From positions 1-64,000 of the forward strand of contig WJME01000001.1 in the NCBI GenBank assembly GCA_014728115.1: DNA of 64,000 nt. Reading direction: 5' to 3'. This document shows, piece after piece, positions 8,653 through 18,517 of the stretch. Origin of the DNA: Candidatus Zhuqueibacterota bacterium. GTDB taxonomy: Bacteria > Zhuqueibacterota > Zhuqueibacteria > Residuimicrobiales > Oceaniaggregativiventaceae. The notes beneath the pieces are model-generated. The model was not told the origin of the DNA, ran no database searches, and saw nothing but the letters and a program-made list of their open reading frames with translations. How positions within the stretch are numbered: position 1 is the stretch's first letter; the number at the start of each line of letters is the position of its first letter. The position numbers and the translations under genes were made by a program.

Positions 8653-9489
8653 TTATGTAACCAGTAGCCGGTACCAAACATTCATACTCTCAATAGTTCC
8701 TGAGATCTGCGTATTATTGACAAGAGTGCCGGCATGCGCATAGCCTGCTTTGGCAAAAGTGATATTCATACCCGCCGAAACCGCCCTGGCAATCGTATAA
8801 AGAACATAAAAATCTTGATCTCGTAATTTCTCTTCCATCGTTTTGAGGAGATAGAGCGCTAGACCATGTCCCCGAAACTCTGGGTGAGTGGCAAAATCAG
8901 TCATTTCCGCATTGCCCAGTTCTTGCTCGGTTTCTGCTGAAGACGCGGCAACGAGTCGGTTGTCTGCAAAGGCTCCATAGTATCGCACATGGGTTTGCAT
9001 CGTATCATATAAGTATTCGACATTGTGAATGGGAAAGGGATATGTTTTAAACACGACGCTGTATAATGCTGCCAGATCTTCAAGGTCGTCTTTACCTAAT
9101 GCACGAAATTCAAATTCAGTGGCAGGCAGCACTGCGGACTTTTTTTGCTCACAGATTGACAGAATTTGATCGATTTTTTCTTTTTCATCTTTGTCAAGTT
9201 TTGACCGTGCCGGATCGAGATAAAGAGCGAGAAAGCAGCCCGCCGTTTTGCCCGAGAAAAATCCAGGGATTTTTGCTTCCAGGATATACCCTGCATCGAT
9301 AAAGACATCTGTTTTCGATTCCGGCACTTTGATAAAGATTTTACTATATCCCTTTTGCTTAGCCATTTTTTCCAGGCATTCGATCAGCTCAACAGGAGAA
9401 TCTTGTTCCGAATATTTCATCAAATAAATTCTGTTGCTTTCCTTGCCATGTTGTATAAGTGAATTTCCACAGGTTTCAATTTTATCCAA
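8653..9489 (-). CDS. ablB: Putative beta-lysine N6-acetyltransferase
   Basis: 278 residues. AblB acetylates beta-lysine, made by lysine 2,3-aminomutase, to N6-acetyl-beta-lysine, an osmolyte. The C-terminal half is a GNAT domain (FEFRALGKDDLEDLAALYSV, then ATHPEFRGHGLALYLLKTM as the acetyl-CoA loop, then AKAGYAHAGTLVNN), and the N-terminal half is the AblB-specific domain. The identification is strengthened by ablA two genes upstream. The start is TTG 9489, two bases behind the symporter stop, with AAAGGG upstream; no ATG gives a full-length domain. Last gene of the ablA-symporter-ablB unit. Confidence 0.88.
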   Translation of the reverse strand: MDKIETCGNSLIQHGKESNRIYLMKYSEQDSPVELIECLEKMAKQKGYSKIFIKVPESKTDVFIDAGYILEAKIPGFFSGKTAGCFLALYLDPARSKLDKDEKEKIDQILSICEQKKSAVLPATEFEFRALGKDDLEDLAALYSVVFKTYPFPIHNVEYLYDTMQTHVRYYGAFADNRLVAASSAETEQELGNAEMTDFATHPEFRGHGLALYLLKTMEEKLRDQDFYVLYTIARAVSAGMNITFAKAGYAHAGTLVNNTQISGTIESMNVWYRLLVT

Positions 9490-9491
9490 AA

Positions 9492-10901
9492 TTAACCCTT
9501 TCTATCTTGCCATATACTTGTAAAAACAAAAACGATCAAAGAGATTAAAATGCCATAAAAACTCGCATCGAGTCCAAAAGGCAAAGAGAAATCCATAAAT
9601 ATCATGATCAGAGTCGTGGTTCCTCCGACCATCATTGCATAAAAAGCCGCACTGGGATGGCTTTTTTTCCAAAAATAGGCTCCCAAAGTCGGAACGAACA
9701 ATCCTGCTACCATAAATGAATAGGCATGAAGAATAATTTCCAGCACGGTCTGAAACGAATAAGCGATCAGGAATGTAAGAGCTCCGATGACCAGGGTAAT
9801 GGCCTGTGACACGAGCATAAGCGTTTTCTGCGAGGGCTTTGTTAAAACATATCGTTCCAGGATATCGTTGACAAAATTTCCCGAAGAGGCGATCAGGCAA
9901 CTATCGGCAGTAGACATGATTGCAGAAAAATATGCGGCAATGACAATGCCTGTTATTCCGATGGGCAAACTGCTTTTCAAAAGCATGGGCAAACCCATTT
10001 CTGCATCGACTTCAGGAAAAAGCACACGGGATACCATTCCCAGAAACACACCGAGAAAAGCAATGACAGGATACTCAAAAATACCGGCAATAAACCATGC
10101 TTTTTTTGCTTCTTTTTCATTGCGTGTCGCATAGACTCTTTGATAGAGCGTCATGGCAATAAACCAGATCGGCACAATAGTGACGAACCAGTTCACGAAT
10201 TGCGACCAATGGAGATTGTCAAGTCTAAAAAATTCCGGTGCGAGTTCGGCTTTCAGCATGGCCATTCCGCCGACATTTGCCAGAGCAAATGGAATCGCCA
10301 CCAAAAGCCCGGATAACAGGATGATCCACTGCACAGTATCCGTATAGATCACCGCTTTTATGCCTCCCAAAACCGTATAGCCGATAATGACAATGGTCAT
10401 CACAATAAGCGCCATATTCAGCGGATCATATTGAGGGGGTAGATTGGCAAAAACGGTTCCCGCTGCGAGTTTCGCGCCCGCAAGGATTTGACCGCCTGTA
10501 AATCCCAAATATCCAATGCCTGAAATAATGGCTGCCATCAAGGCAACTCGATTACCATATCTATAGCGAAGGAAATCAGGAAAAGTGATCATGCCATGCT
10601 CGCGATCGAGCTTTTTAATTTTCGGAATCATAAAAACAGCAGAGAGCCAGGCACCCACCAGGCCTGTGAACAGCAACCAGCTACCAGACAATCCCATCAC
10701 AAATCCCAGGCCGCCCAACCCGATAGAGAACCCGCCTCCCACATCAGTCGCGACAATGGACAAGCCAATATGATGAGATTTAATCGAACGACCCCCCACA
10801 TAATAATCTTCGCGATCGGTATTTTTTCGAAAAAAGTAAACACCGACCATCACGACAAGCAATAAATAGATAAAAAAGATAACAAAATCGACCAAAGTCA
10901 T
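9492..10901 (-). CDS. Sodium/solute symporter (SSS family)
   Basis: 469 residues with about 13 hydrophobic spans. The N-terminus has the SSS pattern: a first span ([19 protein letters not shown]), then [31 protein letters not shown], with the Ser/Thr-rich sodium-site region later ([24 protein letters not shown]). It would import an organic solute with Na+. Lying between lysine 2,3-aminomutase and beta-lysine acetyltransferase, it may import a precursor (lysine) or recover the osmolyte; this is inferred from position only. Start ATG 10901 was chosen because it lies ten bases after the ablA stop; the longer frame to 10955 reads through the repeat at the end of ablA. Confidence 0.88.
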   Translation of the reverse strand: MTLVDFVIFFIYLLLVVMVGVYFFRKNTDREDYYVGGRSIKSHHIGLSIVATDVGGGFSIGLGGLGFVMGLSGSWLLFTGLVGAWLSAVFMIPKIKKLDREHGMITFPDFLRYRYGNRVALMAAIISGIGYLGFTGGQILAGAKLAAGTVFANLPPQYDPLNMALIVMTIVIIGYTVLGGIKAVIYTDTVQWIILLSGLLVAIPFALANVGGMAMLKAELAPEFFRLDNLHWSQFVNWFVTIVPIWFIAMTLYQRVYATRNEKEAKKAWFIAGIFEYPVIAFLGVFLGMVSRVLFPEVDAEMGLPMLLKSSLPIGITGIVIAAYFSAIMSTADSCLIASSGNFVNDILERYVLTKPSQKTLMLVSQAITLVIGALTFLIAYSFQTVLEIILHAYSFMVAGLFVPTLGAYFWKKSHPSAAFYAMMVGGTTTLIMIFMDFSLPFGLDASFYGILISLIVFVFTSIWQDRKG

Positions 10902-10911
10902 ATCAGATCCA

Positions 10912-12261
10912 TCAACTATCGTTATATTTACCGTTTCCGTTTCCGTTTCCGTCACCGTTGCGTCTTCCCAGACGTTCGTTGCTATCGGGAATCAGCGAAA
11001 TGATTTCTTCATCGTCAGATAAGAGTTGGGCAATTCCCACTGCCTTTTCTTCTCCGGCATCTTCGAGTTTCAGGTGTAATTGACAATCTCTACAATTACG
11101 GTCGCAAAAGACCTGTTCATAAGAATCAGGCTCCTTGTAGGTCGTAATCACTCCCTCATAATTTCTTAACACCACTTTATTCGTTGACCATGAAATGAGA
11201 TAATTGGGCATGACAGGAATTTTACCTCCTCCTCCCGGTGCATCGATCACATAAGTAGGTACGGAAAATCCGCTAGTATGGCCGATAAGGCTTTCGATGA
11301 TTTCAATACCCTTTCCGACAGGTGTGCGAAAATGAGAAAGGCCCTCGGACAAATCGCATTGATAAAGATAATAAGGTCGCACCCGGTTTTGCACCAGCTT
11401 GTGCACAAGACTTTTCATGATGCGGGGACAATCATTCACCCCGGCCAACAATACACTTTGGTTACCAAGAGGAATCCCTGCATCGGCAAGCCGGGCCAGT
11501 GCCTGGCGAGATGAAGCCGTGATTTCTCTGGGATGGTTAAAATGTGTATTCACCCAAATCGGATGATATTTTTTCAGCACAGAAACCAGATTGTCCGTGA
11601 TTCTATATGGAAGCACCACAGGAACACGGCTGCCGATACGGATCACTTCTAAATGTTTGATTGACTGCAACTCGGAAAGCAACCAGTCAAGATAACTATC
11701 TGACAAAAGAAAAGGATCGCCGCCGGACAATAGAACATCTCTCACTTGTGGGGTTTGTTTGATATAATCGATCCCTTTACTGATCTCTTTTTTATTGGGA
11801 ATCCGGTCAACATCCCCTACTTTGCGCTTACGGGTACAGTGGCGGCAATACATCGAACACATATTGCTTACATGGAACAGAACACGATCAGGATATCTGT
11901 GGGTGATGTTGGGCACGGGACTGTCCTTGTCCTCAGCCAGGGGATCACTCATCTCATAGGGCTGAACTTCCAGTTCGGCTGAATTGGGAACACTCTGTTT
12001 ATAGACCGGATCATTCAAATAGTCGTTTTTATCGATCAGTGAGAGATAATAGGGAGTCACTGATAGCGGAAATTTTTGCACCGTTGTCTCGAGTTGTTTT
12101 TTCTGCTCTGCTTCTATTTCAATCCCTAATAGTCTTTCCATAGTATCAATATCACGAATAGCATGCTTTAATTGCCAGCGCCAATCTTTCCAATTGGCTA
12201 AAACCACACTCGAATCTATACGCTCAGCAATTCTTTGCTGTTTTTCATTAAAAATAGCCAT
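10912..12261 (-). CDS. ablA: Lysine 2,3-aminomutase (radical SAM)
   Basis: 449 residues. Converts L-lysine to L-beta-lysine with SAM, a [4Fe-4S] cluster and PLP. The radical SAM motif is CSMYCRHC (Cys-x3-Cys-x2-Cys) near residue 134, followed by TRKRKVGD as in KamA/AblA, then [12 protein letters not shown], and the PLP region with a Gly-rich [11 protein letters not shown] late Cys cluster (CDRNCRDC) matches the zinc-binding C-terminus. AGGAG precedes the ATG. The downstream symporter and AblB make an osmolyte role more likely than lysine fermentation. The C-terminus ends in a short (Gly-Asn)n tract encoded by a hexanucleotide repeat. Confidence 0.94.
   Translation of the reverse strand: MAIFNEKQQRIAERIDSSVVLANWKDWRWQLKHAIRDIDTMERLLGIEIEAEQKKQLETTVQKFPLSVTPYYLSLIDKNDYLNDPVYKQSVPNSAELEVQPYEMSDPLAEDKDSPVPNITHRYPDRVLFHVSNMCSMYCRHCTRKRKVGDVDRIPNKKEISKGIDYIKQTPQVRDVLLSGGDPFLLSDSYLDWLLSELQSIKHLEVIRIGSRVPVVLPYRITDNLVSVLKKYHPIWVNTHFNHPREITASSRQALARLADAGIPLGNQSVLLAGVNDCPRIMKSLVHKLVQNRVRPYYLYQCDLSEGLSHFRTPVGKGIEIIESLIGHTSGFSVPTYVIDAPGGGGKIPVMPNYLISWSTNKVVLRNYEGVITTYKEPDSYEQVFCDRNCRDCQLHLKLEDAGEEKAVGIAQLLSDDEEIISLIPDSNERLGRRNGDGNGNGNGKYNDS
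10931..10960. repeat. Hexanucleotide repeat in the end of ablA
   Basis: Five units of CCGTTT and close variants (three perfect, then CCGTCA and CCGTTG). On the coding strand this gives GGAAAC units and a Gly-Asn/Gly-Asp tail at the AblA C-terminus. A short coding tandem repeat like this can expand or contract without a frameshift. Confidence 0.8.
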
Positions 12262-12466
12262 AAATACTCCTAGAAATAATAATTTATCATAAACAGATCA
12301 AAGGGGCAAATTTGGGAACAATGGGGAAAAATCTGTTTTTTATATAATTAAGGGGATTTAGCTGTATGTTTATAAAATACAATATTCTGGGACAAATGCA
12401 AATGGTTTTCCGATTTTTTTATATATTATAAGAGAAAAGGGGGGAAATGTTCCAAAGCAAAGACAA
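12262..12466. other. AT-rich intergenic stretch, probably ablA leader
   Basis: About 200 AT-rich bases upstream of ablA with several G-runs on the plus strand. I see no protein-coding capacity and no clear regulatory fold. Weak promoter-like pieces exist on the minus strand (for example TTGTCC near 12390), but none is convincing. Confidence 0.4.
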
Positions 12467-12486
12467 GGGCATGAGCGATCATGCCC
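12467..12486 (-). terminator. Hairpin terminator of the FN3/TPR lipoprotein gene
   Basis: GGGCATG (12467-12473), a 6-base loop and CATGCCC (12480-12486) form a perfect 7-bp GC-rich stem just behind the stop codon on the minus strand. It is followed there by a T-rich stretch (TTGTCTTTGCTTT). Confidence 0.6.
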
Positions 12487-12492
12487 CATATG

Positions 12493-13404
12493 TCAAATCA
12501 TCGACTTGAGTTTCTCGATCCATATCAACAACGCAGTGGTATAATCATTATATTGGATATCATCAACGACCCATGAGGTTGGATCATTGGCATCCAGTCC
12601 ATTATCAGGCGCAATACGGTTAATAAACATTTGAGCTTGTTCAAGATTCTGTCTGAAAAAATAAGCTTCTGCGAGGGCTACTGAAACATCCCTGAAATCG
12701 ATGCTTGAATCATGAGAAAAGACGAAATCGGCTTGCTCGGATAAAACGTTGGTCAAATCATCAATCGCTCCGCTGTAATCTTTCAGGGCAAGCCTAACAA
12801 AGCCCCTGCCTGCATGCGCTTCAGTGAATAGAGTTCGGGCTGAAACAGCCAGATCGAAATAATGAATCGACTTTTGCATGGAATCTTGTGCAGCATAGCT
12901 CCAACCCAAACCATTATAGGCATCAGACAAAAATGCCGATGTTTGACGGGAGGTAATATCCAGAAAAATAGCAATGGCCTCTGCGGTTTGTCCGGATTCA
13001 TAGAGACTCCACGCAAAAGGCACCATTTCCGCCAGAGTGCGGGTGGTTGTAAATTGCAATTCTTCCGAGACCAGCGTGCCACTAGAGTTTTTGCTTTCCA
13101 CCTGGTAATAATACGTGGTGTTTGAATTGAGTCCGAACAGGCGTACGGAATGTAACGTCGATTCTTGTTCCCGTTTCGAATCAAGAGTGTAATCATTGCT
13201 CGACGTACCATATCGAACCTCTCCGGTCGTGGGTGTATTCGTTTCCCAGGTAATATCGGCAAAAGACACTTGCACATTTGTAGCGGTGGGTGCAACAATG
13301 AATTCAGGTTTGGGCAGAGGTGGATCTCCGGGATCTGTACTGTCTCCGCACCCACTCATCATCCCAAAGGCTATAGCCAGTGTCATGATCCATAAATGTC
13401 GCAT
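12493..13404 (-). CDS. FN3/TPR lipoprotein
   Basis: 303 residues. A lipoprotein signal with lipobox MMSGC places it in the envelope. Residues about 35-125 form a fibronectin type III-like domain (ITWETNTPTTGEVRYGTSSNDY ... LNSNTTYYYQVES), a version also seen in the large protein upstream. The rest is made of tetratricopeptide-like helices (YNGLGWSYAAQDSMQKSIHYFDLA; GRGFVRLALKDYSGAIDDL). It lies 12 bases behind the giant secreted protein and probably belongs to the same transcript. It may help to present or anchor that protein; this is inferred from position and the shared FN3 type only. Confidence 0.85.
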   Translation of the reverse strand: MRHLWIMTLAIAFGMMSGCGDSTDPGDPPLPKPEFIVAPTATNVQVSFADITWETNTPTTGEVRYGTSSNDYTLDSKREQESTLHSVRLFGLNSNTTYYYQVESKNSSGTLVSEELQFTTTRTLAEMVPFAWSLYESGQTAEAIAIFLDITSRQTSAFLSDAYNGLGWSYAAQDSMQKSIHYFDLAVSARTLFTEAHAGRGFVRLALKDYSGAIDDLTNVLSEQADFVFSHDSSIDFRDVSVALAEAYFFRQNLEQAQMFINRIAPDNGLDANDPTSWVVDDIQYNDYTTALLIWIEKLKSMI

Positions 13405-13416
13405 AATTGGTGTCCT

Positions 13417-16400
13417 TTATTGCAAAACGATAATTTTTTGGGTATATATATTGTTTTTCACTTTCAAGCGTGCAAAATACAATCCTGTAGGAACCCGGCG
13501 ATCGCGGTTATCCTTCCCGCTCCACTGGATATGATGGAGACCTGCTCCTTTTTTACCCTGCACGAGCATCTTTACCGGATGGCCGAGAATATTAAAAATC
13601 GCCAATTCGATCTCATTCTCTTTGGGCAGATGAACCGTCAACAAGGTATATTCCATGGAAGGAGAAAAGGGATTGGGATAATTTTGCAGCAAAACGAGTT
13701 CGCTGGCGAGATCCAATGCTTTACCTTCTATGACCCGAATATCAGCACCTCTCTCTATTTGTGCCGTAATACCCCCCCCCTGGCGCCGGGTTTCGAGATC
13801 CTCCCAGTTGCCATTGTTCTTGATCTGAAACAGATATTCCTTTCCTGATTCAAGATTTGCTTGAGAAAGAGTATATTCAAGTTCTATGGGCTCATCGAAT
13901 CTGAGTCCAACAGGTCCTAATCGATATTGATCGACGTTGTTTACAAGGGTGTCGGGTTCTTTGGACAGGGTTAAAAATGTTTGTTTGGAAAGGCTAAAAG
14001 AGTTTACCGATAATTTCAGGCGGTGATCAGGTGATTCCATTTCTCCACCGGTATTCGCCAAAAACAGCTGGGCAGAGAGTGTTCGGGCACTGTTTCCGGA
14101 TTGACCGGCCAGGTCAGTACCACTGGCATGAATATCCAATGTACCACTCTGACTCAATTCATATTCAGCTTTATAGAGCGGCGATTCGGCATCCATACTC
14201 AGAATCGCCAGGGAAACACCATTTACCAAAAGTGTTGGGTTTTTGCTCAACTCTTCAGAGGGCACAATAAAAATATCCATATATTTGGTGAAAACCGGAT
14301 GCTGATGGATGCCAATCGTAAAGACCGGTCCGCTCACATCCGGCGACCGGGTCTGAAAACTCCACACATAGTCATCTTCGGGACTTTTATCGAGGGCACC
14401 ATTTCTGTTACCATCGAGTCCTTTGCCTGCCTCATTTGTAATGACCGATCGCAGGCGAACGGTAATGATATCGTTAGGTAACAAATCCTTGAAAGGTCTG
14501 AAAATCATTTGTTTTTGATCTGTCTGATAAACAATATCGCCTGATATTAGGCCTTGTTGCTCGCTGGTTACAATGACATTATCGGGTATTAAGGAATCGG
14601 AGATGACTCGCTGGTCGAATCTCACTATGATCTCGAGCGCATCTTTAAAGTAGCTAATATTCTCGCTGCCTGGCTCTGGTTTTACACTGACCACTTGCAG
14701 AGGAGCAGATTGAAAATCGGGCGTAGCGTCAAAATAGAGGTGTGTGATGCGATTACTGCTACCGCTGATGGCGTCGATCCAGATAATGTCAATCGATCCC
14801 GGCTGTGCCTGTTTGGGCAGCTCGGGAAAATCGGTATCCATACTGCTCTGTGATAAATTGATTGCAGGTGACCAATTGTTATTTCTAAATAACGTCATAA
14901 ACGCTTCACCTTGTTCAGCCACGCTCTTTTTTAATTTTGGTTCCGTATGATCGGCATTCGGAAATTTTGCAATCAATTTGCCGCTCGCCCCAACAGACAT
15001 ATCGTCTCTATATACAAGATACAAGGTATTCAGCGTATCCGCCGCAATATTGGGATAGTTGACATTGCTCTCTCTGGCCGAGGTTGCTGGCATGGGGCGT
15101 GTCCATTCATCGGCCAGATACTTTGTATGCATGATCCGGATATCCCCGGGAGTAAAATTGTCTGAATAAACTACATGAGCCACATCTTTATGATCGATGA
15201 CAAAAGAGGCAAGCCCTTCATATAGCACACCACTTTTGCTTACATTAGAGGGATCACTCCATTCGATCCCATCCTGGCTTGTAATGACAAATGCATCACG
15301 ATTACTTTTTTCAAAATCCCCATCAACATAAACGACATAAATCTCGTCCTTTGATGTCAGGTCTATCGTTGGCACAAAACAGCGATGCTGGGTAGATTGG
15401 CTGACAACCATATCGGTGGCCCAATTTTGCCCCCCATCATCAGAGGAAGAATAGTAAACGTCTCCGATATTAGAATCACCTTGAATGGCACTATTCCATA
15501 CAATGTGCGGATTATCTTTGCTATCAATGGCGACAGCGGCATAAAGCCGGTCATACCGGTCGGCAAGAGTACTGATTACTGTGGGAGTAGACCATGTTTG
15601 ACCTTTATCATCAGAGCGACTATAATAAATCGCAAATTTTGCATCAGAAGTGATTTGTGCATGCCAGGCGACATGGAGGCGGCCTTGTGAATCAATATCA
15701 GCACCAGGCATGCCAGAATAATATAGAGTGTCATCGAGTCTTGTGGGGTCTGTCCATGTCTGGCCATCATCATCGGAAACCGTGACATAAATATATCGCC
15801 GTTCTCCTACCAGGTCATGATAAAATAGATATAGAGTTCCCTCGTTATCTCTTACCATATTGCGTCCCTGATAACCATACGAATGTGTCTGTTGAACATT
15901 GGCAACAGCATTGACACGCATAGACTGGGTGCGAAAGGTAAAATCAACAGAATATCTCGGCCCATTGTTCTGATTGTCACTGGATCCTATACGATAATGA
16001 TAAAGCATATCCGATTCGAGATTATCAAGCACCACTTCGTGGTGTGTTTTCAGCTCATTGTCCTGTACAGTGTTACCATACTCTGGAGTCAACCCATATT
16101 CCACAATACTGGTTGCAAATTCATCTGTTTCCCATGTTATGGTGACGGATTGACCTGTAGGGAGAGACTCGTAAGGACCCCAAACAATTTGCGGGGCTCG
16201 AATATCTTTTATTTCGGATTCGACACGATAGGAAAACAGAGTTTCGTCATCATAGGTGGTCGGTACAAAAAGAATTTCCGCAGTTTGGTCATCCATGGCC
16301 AGAGACACATTTCCGTATCTCTCTTCATCCAGAGAAATGGACGAGTAATGAACAGAATCTCCAATGGATAGAATCTGAGGATTTAAAATGGCATCGTTAC

Positions 16401-17646
16401 TAATTTGAAAATGTAACGCCGCAGTACTGTCTCTTGATGAAAATTTGATATATGAAACGGCATATCTTTCCTGGTCCACGACCTGCTCGTCCACGGGGTA
16501 TATTTGATGATGGTTTAATGTCTGGGGACGAATATTGAGATTGAGCTCCGAATATCCCCAATAGCCGTTATTGAGTTCCGGTGCATCAAGATAGTTGGCC
16601 AAACAAAAATTATCAAAAATTTGCTCCACAGAAAGTTCAATGGATCGTTTTTGCAGTGCGGCTTTAACGCCTTCAATAGAGTTTTTGGGTTCTTTGACAA
16701 TATCTCCTATCAATTCCGGGCCAAATTTTTCTCCAAGGTAATACGTCCAAAGCGCGACTTTTTCATAATCCACCAGATCATCACCATAATAATCCCCAAA
16801 AAGAACAAGGGAACGATCAGGATTTCTAAAATAACGACTGGGATACCTCAAGCCATACCCGCAGAGAAAAGAAGCATATTCGGAAGCTCCTTCATTTACC
16901 CACAATCCTCCGGAAGACTCGTTTGAATCCTGTCCATAGTGAATAAGATGCTGAAATTCATGAGCCACCACAGATAAAACCTGATCACTGTACGGACGAG
17001 CCGGATCGCAATCGATATAAATCAAATCTTTTTGATTGCTAAAATCGACATTTCTTTGATCTGTGGAACTAAAGTAACCGGCAATATAGGATCCCCCGCT
17101 ATTTTCAGAATAGCCATCTTTGATGTCGTATATTAAAATATATACATAGCCATCCTTTGTTTTGTTGGGGGTCTTGCCATAGACCCCTTCGAGAATAGAA
17201 CGGATTCCCCGATTCGGATCCAAAGATCCTTCAGGAGTCTGCAATTCGAATGCCCTGTACACGCGATCCACATCATCTTGTGTTACAGAACCATTCAAAT
17301 ACTTTACTCGCTCGACAAAAATATATAAACTGTCTCCCTTGTACCGGCATTCTGCCTGCAGGGTATCTCGTTTGTACTCGACAAAATTGCTGACATAAAA
17401 TGGGGCGACATCGCCTACCTCAAATTGAGTACGCGGCAAGGTTTTCGAAAGGGTTGCAGGCAATTGTGGTGATTGGCGTCGTGTGTTCTCTATGATTCGA
17501 TCTTGATTGACAAAATCATGCACATATCCACACTCCACGTCTGACCAGTCAACCCACGGAGCCGGTAAAGGTCCATTTTCTTTAGCAAAAGTCAAGGTTG
17601 AAAAGGCGAAAAGCAAAAACAATTTTAAAACGAATTTTCTGTCCAT
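13417..17646 (-). CDS. Giant secreted metalloprotease/sialidase-like multidomain protein with type IX-style sorting tail
   Basis: 1409 residues. A signal peptide is followed by a metallopeptidase region with HEFQHLIHYG (HExxH) near residue 230 and a downstream WVNEGASEYAS segment supplying the third ligand, reminiscent of M30 hyicolysin-type or related gluzincins. An FN3 domain (about 485-570) follows, then BNR/sialidase-like repeats (about 600-880; SDDDGQTWTDP, SDDKGQTWSTP, SDDGGQNWATD), an SbsA-like Ig region (about 985-1100), and a final sorting tail with NYPNPFSP near 1322. The tail resembles type IX C-terminal domains, so export to the surface is likely. The BNR part need not be an enzyme. 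A nine-G tract lies just ahead of the tail (13772-13780). Confidence 0.88.
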   Translation of the reverse strand: MDRKFVLKLFLLFAFSTLTFAKENGPLPAPWVDWSDVECGYVHDFVNQDRIIENTRRQSPQLPATLSKTLPRTQFEVGDVAPFYVSNFVEYKRDTLQAECRYKGDSLYIFVERVKYLNGSVTQDDVDRVYRAFELQTPEGSLDPNRGIRSILEGVYGKTPNKTKDGYVYILIYDIKDGYSENSGGSYIAGYFSSTDQRNVDFSNQKDLIYIDCDPARPYSDQVLSVVAHEFQHLIHYGQDSNESSGGLWVNEGASEYASFLCGYGLRYPSRYFRNPDRSLVLFGDYYGDDLVDYEKVALWTYYLGEKFGPELIGDIVKEPKNSIEGVKAALQKRSIELSVEQIFDNFCLANYLDAPELNNGYWGYSELNLNIRPQTLNHHQIYPVDEQVVDQERYAVSYIKFSSRDSTAALHFQISNDAILNPQILSIGDSVHYSSISLDEERYGNVSLAMDDQTAEILFVPTTYDDETLFSYRVESEIKDIRAPQIVWGPYESLPTGQSVTITWETDEFATSIVEYGLTPEYGNTVQDNELKTHHEVVLDNLESDMLYHYRIGSSDNQNNGPRYSVDFTFRTQSMRVNAVANVQQTHSYGYQGRNMVRDNEGTLYLFYHDLVGERRYIYVTVSDDDGQTWTDPTRLDDTLYYSGMPGADIDSQGRLHVAWHAQITSDAKFAIYYSRSDDKGQTWSTPTVISTLADRYDRLYAAVAIDSKDNPHIVWNSAIQGDSNIGDVYYSSSDDGGQNWATDMVVSQSTQHRCFVPTIDLTSKDEIYVVYVDGDFEKSNRDAFVITSQDGIEWSDPSNVSKSGVLYEGLASFVIDHKDVAHVVYSDNFTPGDIRIMHTKYLADEWTRPMPATSARESNVNYPNIAADTLNTLYLVYRDDMSVGASGKLIAKFPNADHTEPKLKKSVAEQGEAFMTLFRNNNWSPAINLSQSSMDTDFPELPKQAQPGSIDIIWIDAISGSSNRITHLYFDATPDFQSAPLQVVSVKPEPGSENISYFKDALEIIVRFDQRVISDSLIPDNVIVTSEQQGLISGDIVYQTDQKQMIFRPFKDLLPNDIITVRLRSVITNEAGKGLDGNRNGALDKSPEDDYVWSFQTRSPDVSGPVFTIGIHQHPVFTKYMDIFIVPSEELSKNPTLLVNGVSLAILSMDAESPLYKAEYELSQSGTLDIHASGTDLAGQSGNSARTLSAQLFLANTGGEMESPDHRLKLSVNSFSLSKQTFLTLSKEPDTLVNNVDQYRLGPVGLRFDEPIELEYTLSQANLESGKEYLFQIKNNGNWEDLETRRQGGGITAQIERGADIRVIEGKALDLASELVLLQNYPNPFSPSMEYTLLTVHLPKENEIELAIFNILGHPVKMLVQGKKGAGLHHIQWSGKDNRDRRVPTGLYFARLKVKNNIYTQKIIVLQ
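13772..13780. repeat. Nine-base C/G homopolymer inside the giant secreted protein gene
   Basis: Nine consecutive C on the plus strand (G on the coding strand), encoding part of RRQGGG near residue 1289. A one-base slip would put the sorting tail out of frame. Such tracts are known contingency loci in other bacteria; variation is not shown here. Confidence 0.75.
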
Positions 17647-17678
17647 AATTCACCCACAGTCTAGTGTGTTGTTGGGAA

Positions 17679-17706
17679 AATATAACATTTTACATAAAAA
17701 AATCAA
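17679..17706 (-). promoter_or_regulatory. Candidate promoter of the giant secreted protein gene
   Basis: On the minus strand TTGATT (17706-17701), a 16-base spacer and TATATT (17684-17679), about 33 bases upstream of the ATG at 17646. A GTGGGTG stretch between them could act as ribosome site. Confidence 0.4.
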
Positions 17707-17745
17707 AGCCTTTAACACGAAATGTTAATATATGCCTCTTTAAAG

Positions 17746-17774
17746 TTGAATGAGAGATAAATATATTGTATACT
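17746..17774 (+). promoter_or_regulatory. Sigma-70-type promoter of the aldolase gene
   Basis: TTGAAT (17746-17751), a 17-base spacer and TATACT (17769-17774), about 60 bases ahead of the aldolase ATG. Good match to the other promoters in the window. Confidence 0.6.
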
Positions 17775-17836
17775 CTTTTTTGTGCGAGTTTGTTCTGACA
17801 AATGTTTTAATTGCTGTTTAACAAAAGGAGTTCATA

Positions 17837-18475
17837 ATGCATTCCATTCTAGAGCAGATAAAGTCGATGGGAGTCGTTCCTGTTATAGCCATCCATAAAG
17901 CCGGGGATGCCGCCCCCCTTGCCGATGCCTTGATCAATGGGGGACTTGCCTGTGCCGAAATCACATTCCGAACCGATGCTGCTGCGGATGCCATAAAAGC
18001 GATGGCTCAACACAGGGAAATCGTGCTCGGAGCAGGGACGGTCTTGACAGTCGACCAGGTCAAACAAGCGGTGGACAATGGAGCACAGTTTATTGTTTCG
18101 CCCGGATTCGATCATAAAGTCGTAAGCTATTGTATCGATAAAAAAATTCCGGTCACACCCGGGGTGGCAACCCCGACAGATATCGCACAGGCCCTTGAGT
18201 ATCCTCTCGATGTGGTAAAATTTTTTCCAGCTGAGGCTTTTGGCGGCTTGTCGACTCTAAAAGCAATTTCAGCCCCCTTTGGCAGACTGAGATTCATTCC
18301 TACCGGAGGCATCAATGCAAACAATCTAAAGAATTACTTGGAATTTAATAAAGTCATTGCGTGTGGCGGTAGCTGGATGGTCAAGGCAGATCTTGTCAAT
18401 TCAGGACAATTTCAAAAAATTGAACACCTCGTCCAACAAGCTGTTCAACTGGTAAAGGAGACAAGAGGTGAATAA
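17837..18475 (+). CDS. eda: KDPG/KHG aldolase
   Basis: 212 residues, normal family length. Class I aldolase that cleaves 2-keto-3-deoxy-6-phosphogluconate (or 4-hydroxy-2-oxoglutarate) to pyruvate plus an aldehyde. Visible marks are Glu41 in AEITFRT, the glycine-rich GAGTVL and SPGF phosphate-binding segments, the Schiff-base lysine Lys128 in VVKFFPAE, and IPTGGI. AGGAG lies eight bases before ATG. No sugar-acid dehydratase or kinase gene is adjacent, so whether it serves an Entner-Doudoroff route or uronate breakdown cannot be told. It is followed by recQ with its own promoter. Confidence 0.95.
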   Translation: MHSILEQIKSMGVVPVIAIHKAGDAAPLADALINGGLACAEITFRTDAAADAIKAMAQHREIVLGAGTVLTVDQVKQAVDNGAQFIVSPGFDHKVVSYCIDKKIPVTPGVATPTDIAQALEYPLDVVKFFPAEAFGGLSTLKAISAPFGRLRFIPTGGINANNLKNYLEFNKVIACGGSWMVKADLVNSGQFQKIEHLVQQAVQLVKETRGE

Positions 18476-18517
18476 TCGCAACATTTAAAATAAAACTCGA
18501 ATTTAATATTATTTTTG

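Noticed and set aside
13396-13848. 150-codon plus-strand frame at the end of the giant protein gene
   Set aside because: Antisense to the conserved sorting tail; not supported by any signal.
15883-16371. 162-codon open frame on the plus strand
   Set aside because: Antisense to the giant secreted protein; no start signals and no recognisable domain.
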